Assembly: GCF_016765635.1 (NCBI RefSeq)
Contig: NZ_JAESVD010000008.1
Location: 62,001-126,000, forward strand
Length of the DNA stretch: 64,000 bases
Direction: 5' to 3'
Source of the DNA: Shewanella schlegeliana
GTDB lineage: Bacteria > Pseudomonadota > Gammaproteobacteria > Enterobacterales > Shewanellaceae
The position numbers and the translations under genes are program-made. Positions 59,057 to 64,000 of this stretch are shown here, in pieces; the first letter of the stretch is position 1; every line of letters starts with the position of its first letter. Under the pieces are notes generated by a model. That model ran no database searches, had not been told where the DNA came from, and saw only the letters and a list, made by a program, of their open reading frames with translations.

Positions 59057-59287
59057 CTATTGATTCTTATCGGCTTCGCGTTTAACTAAGATAAAGGTCA
59101 AGTACATTTTAGTCGGCAGTGACAACACCATGCCAAAGGCCACACAGACGGCGCTAATGATGATCCCCCGCACGCCCATGGCTTCAACGGTTTCGTTAAA
59201 ATTGTGCAGGTAGATCCCCACAAGGATCAGGCAAATTCCAAAGCTGATACAGATCTTTAAAATCAAAATAAGCTTCTGGTCTGTCAT
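59057..59287 (-). CDS. Hypothetical small membrane protein
   Basis: A 76-residue protein with two hydrophobic helices (LILILKICISFGICLILVGI, about 5-25; IIISAVCVAFGMVLSLPTKMYLTFILV, about 42-68), and a short polar tail. Ribosome site GGAGG precedes the ATG. Family not recognised. It sits between the OsmC/YcaO gene and a composite repeat. Confidence 0.65.
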   Translation of the reverse strand: MTDQKLILILKICISFGICLILVGIYLHNFNETVEAMGVRGIIISAVCVAFGMVLSLPTKMYLTFILVKREADKNQ

Positions 59288-59322
59288 TATCCCTCCATTA
59301 ACTCTAAGACTTAAGATTATAG

Positions 59323-59685
59323 GGCTTAAGGTTCTAGGTACTAGGTACTAGGTACTAGGGCGCTGCGAGGATGGGCTCCGCCCTGCTAGGAAGAGTAAAA
59401 GCTTACAAGCAGAACAGCTCTCTCCTCGGCTTTTCCCGTCTTAGCTTTTAAATCTCAGCCGTTCCAGCTTTTCCCGTCTTTTTTCTTCCTAGGACCTTTC
59501 TTTGTTTTCCTAGCACCTCGAACCTTCTTTTCCTGCTTTTCCTTCTTTTCCTTCTTTTCCTGCTTTTCCGTAAGCGCAGCGTTCCGTCAGTGACACAGTC
59601 ACGTTCCCTAGGCCGCAGGCCGTTCGGCTGTTACCGTCTTAGCTTCCCCCGCTTTTCCTAGAACCTGCTCTTAAACCTAAAACCT
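59323..59685. repeat. Composite intergenic repeat, copy 4
   Basis: Starts with a 7-bp tandem (TACTAGG three times, about 59337-59358), as copy 2 does with TTCTAGG. Next come GGGCGCTGCGAGGATGGGC, the GGGCTCCGCCC hairpin, a degenerate REP position (GCTTACAAGC), and polypyrimidine runs (TTCCTTCTTTTCC repeated). Then GCGCAGCGTTCCGTCAGTGACACAGTCACG and AGGCCGCAGGCCG. It ends by the 3' end of the FGGY kinase gene. The palindromic REP core seen in copies 1-3 is missing here. Confidence 0.7.
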
Positions 59686-59694
59686 TCTTTTTCT

Positions 59695-61311
59695 CTATTC
59701 CGGATAACCCGTAATATCGCGGATCTTGCCATATAGTGGCTGCAACTTCTTATAGATATCAAGATAGATCTCTTTATAGAGTCGCTGATACATATGATGA
59801 TGACCATTATCAGGCTCGAAACGCTCACCGTCATGCACCATGGCCTTAATGGCGCTATCAAAGTCCTCATGCAGTCCCAACCCTACAGATGCAGCTATCG
59901 CGGCGCCTAGCCCAGATGTTTCAACCGTGTGCGCCCTTACCGCAGGCAATCCAAACACGTCGGCTGCAATCTGCATCGCAGCATCACTCTTGGCGCCACC
60001 ACCAGAAACTCGTAGCTCTTTTACTTTACAGCCGCCCTTTTTCTCAATCGCTTCCAGCCCCTCTTTAAGGCCAAAGGCTAACCCCTCTAGAATGGCGCGA
60101 TAAAGATGAGCGCGGGTATGCACATCGCCAAAGCCGATCACCGCCCCTTTAGCTTCGGGCTGCTTCACGCCCGGCCCCCAATAAGGCTGCAACATCAGCC
60201 CCATGGAACCAGGTGGTACGCTGTTGACTAACTCATCAAACAGGGCTTCGGCTTCAATCCCTGCTTGTAGTGCTTTTTCCTGCTCGATATGGGCAAACTG
60301 CTCCTTAAACCAACTCACCATCCAAAAGCCACGATAAAGCATCACTTCACTGCAAAATGCCCCAGCGATAGCCGAGGGATAAGCGGGCAAAAACCTTACG
60401 GCTTCAGTATAGCGCGGCATGGTCACGTTAATCGTGGCTGTAGTACCGAAGCTTAAACAGCCCACGTCGGAATTTTGTCCACCCGAGCCGAGTACTTCAC
60501 AGGCTTTATCGGCAGCGGCAGCGATGACAGGTAATCCTTGGGGCAGCCCAGTTTGCTCACTGGCTTTTTCGGTTATTTCGCCCACCTTTTCGCCGGGCTT
60601 TAACAGCGTCAGCAAATGCTCTGGTTTCACATGCAGTGCTCGCCACTTCCAATCCCACCTAGGTGCCCATCTATGTTTCTTGTAATCGAACGGCAGATAG
60701 CCTACCTGAGAGCCCACCGAATCGGCCCACTCTCCCGTAAGCTTGTGATGGAAAAAACCCGACAGAAAGGCAAATTTATGGGTCTTGTGCCAAAGGTCAG
60801 GCTTAGCCATATAGAGCCAATTAGGCTGAGCACGACTGCGAAAGTTAGCAATGGTTTCGCTCAGTCCCAGCAGCTTAAACAGCGGGTCCCACAGGCCTCC
60901 TAAGCGTGACTCATTCTCGGCCTTGCGCTGATCGAGCCAGAGGATCGCCGGATACAGGGGCTCTCCATCACGGTCTAATGGCAACATGCTGCCACGCTGA
61001 GTGGTCACCGACATGCCTTTGATGCGTGCTTTATCAACGCCTTGTTGCCAGAGCGCCTGACAAGCAACACAAACGTTTTGCCAGTAATAGTCGCCACTTT
61101 GCTCACACCAGCCCGATTGCGGCGACTCGTAGGGGGTCAGTTTGACCTGTGACTTAGCAACAAGCTGACCTTTTGCATCAAACACTATGGCTCGTACGCT
61201 CTGAGTACCGTTGTCTATGGTTAATATGTAATCCGCTTGCCTCTCTACTGGAGTCTCTGCTGGTGTCTGCATTTGTGTTTGTGTCTGGCTCTGCTGTTTT
61301 TTGTCTATCAC
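59695..61311 (-). CDS. FGGY-family carbohydrate kinase (glycerol-kinase-like)
   Basis: About 538 residues from the GTG at 61311. It overlaps the upstream TGA by the GTGA arrangement and has GGGAG at ideal spacing, so I prefer it to the upstream ATG. FGGY landmarks are YILTIDNGTQSVRAIVFD, GMSVTTQRGSMLPLD, ILWLDQRKA, GCLSFGTTATINVT, GLAFGLKEGLEAI and LRVSGGGAKSDAAMQIAADVFGLP. A Gln/Thr-rich linker of about 20 residues precedes the first domain. It phosphorylates a polyol or sugar; glycerol or a related C3 compound is likely because of the GlpD-type neighbour. Last gene of a coupled run. Confidence 0.88.
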   Translation of the reverse strand: MIDKKQQSQTQTQMQTPAETPVERQADYILTIDNGTQSVRAIVFDAKGQLVAKSQVKLTPYESPQSGWCEQSGDYYWQNVCVACQALWQQGVDKARIKGMSVTTQRGSMLPLDRDGEPLYPAILWLDQRKAENESRLGGLWDPLFKLLGLSETIANFRSRAQPNWLYMAKPDLWHKTHKFAFLSGFFHHKLTGEWADSVGSQVGYLPFDYKKHRWAPRWDWKWRALHVKPEHLLTLLKPGEKVGEITEKASEQTGLPQGLPVIAAAADKACEVLGSGGQNSDVGCLSFGTTATINVTMPRYTEAVRFLPAYPSAIAGAFCSEVMLYRGFWMVSWFKEQFAHIEQEKALQAGIEAEALFDELVNSVPPGSMGLMLQPYWGPGVKQPEAKGAVIGFGDVHTRAHLYRAILEGLAFGLKEGLEAIEKKGGCKVKELRVSGGGAKSDAAMQIAADVFGLPAVRAHTVETSGLGAAIAASVGLGLHEDFDSAIKAMVHDGERFEPDNGHHHMYQRLYKEIYLDIYKKLQPLYGKIRDITGYPE

Positions 61312-62933
61312 AGACACTCCCTTTTCTCTTGTTGGCTCGGTAAGCGGTAACTGGTATTCATGATCTGATCGAATCGCAGCCACTCACTCTCAGCCTTTGT
61401 CTTTGACCAAGCTAGATGCTGACAACACAGAGACAGTATCGCCTCTCGGTACTGATTGATTTCGCTGCCTAATAGCAATGCTAAACGGGTTCTGCGTAGC
61501 AAGAGATCATCCAGATGCACCACACTCTCATTGACTAGCGACCACTCGAGCTCTCGCCACTGACAGCGACTAATGCCTATCATACGTGCGTTTTTCATCT
61601 CTGATATTTGCGGCGCGAAATGACCAAAGTAGCCCCTTAAGTGTTCATCGGCGTAGCCTTGTGTCGCTTGGCTAAAAGGCGCTCTTTTCAGTTCAGCACT
61701 AAAGAGGTTTGGTAGCTGCTGTTGAACTTGCGCCAAGGTCTCTTTAGCCATCAGGTGATAACTAGTTAGCTTGCCGCCCGTGACCGAAATAAGCCCCGGC
61801 TTAGACCAGATAATGTGCTCACGAGACTCTTTCGATGGATCTTTGCCCTTGCCCTTCCTATCGGGCTGGCTAGCGCTGTAAATGGGGCGTATGCCACTCC
61901 AGCAGCTAACCACATCACGCTCTTCGAGTTGCTGCTTAGGGAAGTAATGCCTTGCTAACCCCAGCAGATAGTCGACCTCTTGTTGAGCAATCCCAGGCTC
62001 ACTCTCTAGCTTGTCATGGTGATCGAGATCTGTGGTGCCTATCACGCTGCAGCCTTGCCACGGATAGATATACACCGGCCGTCCATCTTGAGGATGATAA
62101 AAGGTCAAACAGGCTGAGACCGGCAAACGCTCAAATGGCAGCACCAGATGACTGCCTCGCAATGGCCTCAAACTACCGTCTTGTAGCGCATGTAGCTTAC
62201 CTGCCCAGCTGCCAGTGGCATTGATGACACACTTGGCTTTTACACTGTACTCTTTGCCTGCTAAAGCTTGATTATCCAAAGTATTCGCTAAGGTAAGCCT
62301 TACACCGCTAACTCGCTCATTATTATCTTGGTTTTCCCCTCGCTCAATGAGACCTGTCACTTTGGCATAATTAAGCGCCTGCCCGCCTGCTAGTACACCG
62401 TCTTGCAGTGCACGTAATACTAGACGCGCATCATCGGTGACCCCATCGGCAAACAAACTGACCCCATTTATCCCATCGAAAGACAGCTCCGATAACCAAG
62501 TACGCGCTTTTTCTATACTCAAGGGGCGATGGTGTTTACTGCCAGCCAATTTGTCGTAAATCGCCAATACCCGTTGAAAAAGCGCCGCCGAGGGGAAATC
62601 TCCCCGTTTGTGCAGCATCATGTAGGGCATCAGGTCCACTAAGCCCGGCAACTGCGCCAACATAACTTCTCGCTCTCTGGCGGCATCTCGGGTCATACGC
62701 CACTGCCCCGTAGCCAGATAGCGCAAGCCACCATGAACCATTTTGGAAGAGCGACTCGAGGTGCCCCAAGCAAAGTCACTTTGCTCCAGCAGCAATACCT
62801 TCGCCCCTTGCTCAGCGGCAAGATGGAAAATACCCGCGCCAGTGATCCCCCCACCTATGATGATAAGGTCATACTCTGCCTGCTGAATAATGGCGTCAGT
62901 AGCCGCTTTCGCCGCCTGACTCAAGGTATTCAT
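61308..62933 (-). CDS. glpD: Glycerol-3-phosphate dehydrogenase (GlpD/GlpA type)
   Basis: A 541-residue FAD enzyme oxidising glycerol 3-phosphate to dihydroxyacetone phosphate at the inner membrane. FAD motif DLIIIGGGITGAGIFHLAAEQGAKVLLLEQSDFAWGTSSRSSKMVHGGLRYL; GVSLFADGVTDDARLVLRAL; NATGSWAGKLH; GTTDLDHHDKLE and GLISVTGGKLTSYHLMA near the end. Longer than E. coli GlpD by about 40 residues. Start ATG at 62933 overlaps the previous stop by four bases, and its own TGA overlaps the kinase GTG, so all three genes are coupled. Whether the substrate is plain glycerol 3-phosphate or an ether analogue is undecided. Confidence 0.88.
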   Translation of the reverse strand: MNTLSQAAKAATDAIIQQAEYDLIIIGGGITGAGIFHLAAEQGAKVLLLEQSDFAWGTSSRSSKMVHGGLRYLATGQWRMTRDAAREREVMLAQLPGLVDLMPYMMLHKRGDFPSAALFQRVLAIYDKLAGSKHHRPLSIEKARTWLSELSFDGINGVSLFADGVTDDARLVLRALQDGVLAGGQALNYAKVTGLIERGENQDNNERVSGVRLTLANTLDNQALAGKEYSVKAKCVINATGSWAGKLHALQDGSLRPLRGSHLVLPFERLPVSACLTFYHPQDGRPVYIYPWQGCSVIGTTDLDHHDKLESEPGIAQQEVDYLLGLARHYFPKQQLEERDVVSCWSGIRPIYSASQPDRKGKGKDPSKESREHIIWSKPGLISVTGGKLTSYHLMAKETLAQVQQQLPNLFSAELKRAPFSQATQGYADEHLRGYFGHFAPQISEMKNARMIGISRCQWRELEWSLVNESVVHLDDLLLRRTRLALLLGSEINQYREAILSLCCQHLAWSKTKAESEWLRFDQIMNTSYRLPSQQEKRECL

Positions 62934-64000
62934 GACTGCGCCTCATCTTGGGTATTGCTCGCTTTAAACAGCTTGCCGGGATTTAACTGCCCCTTGGGAT
63001 CGAAGCCGTTAAAATAATCCTGTAGTGACTCAACCACGCGCTCGCCTTTCTCTGTTGCAAGGTAGGCGGCATGATCGCCCCCCACACCATGCTGATGACT
63101 GATGGTGCCGTGATTTTCCACAATCAGCTTAGAGGTGGTCGATTTAAGTTTTTGCCATTGCTGATAGGTCTGCTCATAGGTTTTCGCCACAGGAAACAGA
63201 TAAGTGGTATAGATGCTGGCGCCATCGCTATAGAGATGAGATAGGTGAGAAAATACATGCACCTGAGTGCCAAATTCCTCGAGTCCCCCTTTTAGGCTCT
63301 GTTCTATCTTATCGGTCAGCGGCTCAATATTGGACCAGTTGGTCGCCGTCTCTAGCGTGTCGATGGCATAGCCCATCTGCCACAATGTTTCTCGTAAATA
63401 GGGGAAGGCGAAGCGCTTATGCTCCCACTTCTTGCCGAGACTCTGGCCGGTGTTCACCCCTTTAAACTGACTGATAATCCCCTTTAAGCGCTTATAACGC
63501 TGACGGTTATCGCGCTTGTCACCCGTAATGCCATAAACCAGCATACATTTGTCATCACCTACTCCTTTTAGAGACAATAACTTGCCAAGCCAATGACGCT
63601 GACTCTGGCTAGCCGACAGAAACAGCTGAGTCTTAGTCTCTATGCTATTGCTCAGCCTAAGCATTGAAAGAGGCAGCCCCTGCTGAATAACCTCGCGGGC
63701 GCAGGCTATTCCTTGTTGCCAATTCGGCATAAAGGCCACGCCAAAGAATTCCTGCTCAGGCACGCGGCTCACCCGAACTTTGGCTTCGGTTAAAATGCCT
63801 AAATGGCCCTCAGAGCCCAGCACCAGATGACGCCAATCAGGCCCCGCCGATGACGCTGGTAAGGTAGTCATATCCAGCTTGCCCTCGAGCGTCTCAATCT
63901 CCCCCCCGGCAAACAGGCTTTCGATACGGCCATAATGCAGCGATTGCTGACCGCTTGAGCGGGTCACCACCCAACCGCCTAAGGTCGATAGCTCGAAAGA
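62930..64000 (-). CDS. FAD-binding alkyl-DHAP-synthase-like flavoprotein, partial
   Basis: The 5' end lies beyond the window. About 357 residues are visible, beginning in frame at the edge with SFELSTLGGWVVTRSSGQ, which is the FAD-PCMH region of alkyl-dihydroxyacetonephosphate-synthase-like proteins, followed by LVLGSEGHLGILTEAKVRV. Later GTQVHVFSHLSHLYSDGASIYTTYLFP and the HGTISHQHGVGGDHAAYL motif (His-rich active site) and FDPKGQLNPGKLF. All are family landmarks. In eukaryotes AGPS makes the ether bond of ether lipids; bacterial relatives may act in ether-lipid or hydroxy-acid oxidation. Translationally coupled to GlpD and the kinase. Confidence 0.85.
   Translation of the reverse strand, partial: SFELSTLGGWVVTRSSGQQSLHYGRIESLFAGGEIETLEGKLDMTTLPASSAGPDWRHLVLGSEGHLGILTEAKVRVSRVPEQEFFGVAFMPNWQQGIACAREVIQQGLPLSMLRLSNSIETKTQLFLSASQSQRHWLGKLLSLKGVGDDKCMLVYGITGDKRDNRQRYKRLKGIISQFKGVNTGQSLGKKWEHKRFAFPYLRETLWQMGYAIDTLETATNWSNIEPLTDKIEQSLKGGLEEFGTQVHVFSHLSHLYSDGASIYTTYLFPVAKTYEQTYQQWQKLKSTTSKLIVENHGTISHQHGVGGDHAAYLATEKGERVVESLQDYFNGFDPKGQLNPGKLFKASNTQDEAQS

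Overview
The window reads as chromosomal DNA of a marine gammaproteobacterium, most likely Shewanella. This rests on the gene content and on familiar Shewanella protein types: DUF3718, CLCA_X, the OsmC/YcaO fusion, the QEGLA-motif protein beside a GshB-like ligase, and an alginate-export-type porin. No rRNA, tRNA, CRISPR array, integrase or intact insertion sequence was seen. All assignments come from reading the sequence and translations; no database search was run.

Layout. 1-3.1 kb: pyrC, a small secreted DUF3718 protein, a CLCA_X putative metalloprotease and the parvulin ppiC. 3.1-4.9 kb: two copies of a composite intergenic repeat flank a periplasmic PQQ-type sugar dehydrogenase. 4.9-8 kb: a two-gene operon of a GshB-like ATP-grasp ligase and an N-formylglutamate-amidohydrolase/DUF1704 fusion. 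8.3-12 kb: a membrane diguanylate cyclase, a Cys-rich secreted protein and a double-CDGSH glutamate-synthase-like protein. 12.1-20.3 kb: an HAD-IB phosphatase, a GlnD-type protein whose HD domain has lost its metal ligands, an outer-membrane protein, a beta-CASP nuclease-like protein and a porin. 20.7-33.1 kb: a DUF465 protein, an orphan curlin-repeat protein, a membrane/PEGA gene pair, an LRR lipoprotein, an M13 peptidase, YghU and a DUF985 cupin.

33.4-42.4 kb is a probable acquired segment. It carries a beta-lactamase-fold hydrolase, an RND pump (adaptor plus inner-membrane pump), an outer-membrane protein and an HSL-type esterase. It is bounded by an imperfect direct repeat of about 110 bp derived from the 3' end of the small gene at 42337-42612. 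42.9-46.9 kb holds a purine salvage pair (guanine deaminase and NCS2 permease, convergent) and a Spo0M-like protein. 47-52.1 kb is a catabolic cluster: enolase-superfamily enzyme, BCCT transporter and FAD oxidoreductase, divergent from a GntR regulator. 52.3-55 kb has a small membrane protein, a highly charged 29-residue-repeat protein and the glutamate symporter GltS. 55-64 kb has a DMT exporter, the OsmC-YcaO fusion, a small membrane protein and a translationally coupled set of FGGY kinase, GlpD-type dehydrogenase and alkyl-DHAP-synthase-like flavoprotein that runs off the window.

Recurrent theme: at least four loci (about 3.07, 4.49, 55.06 and 59.33 kb) carry the same composite repeat. It is built from CTAGG-rich edges, small GC hairpins and a REP-like palindrome with a GTAG foot. 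It sits against gene 3' ends and in one case appears to supply a gene's stop codon.
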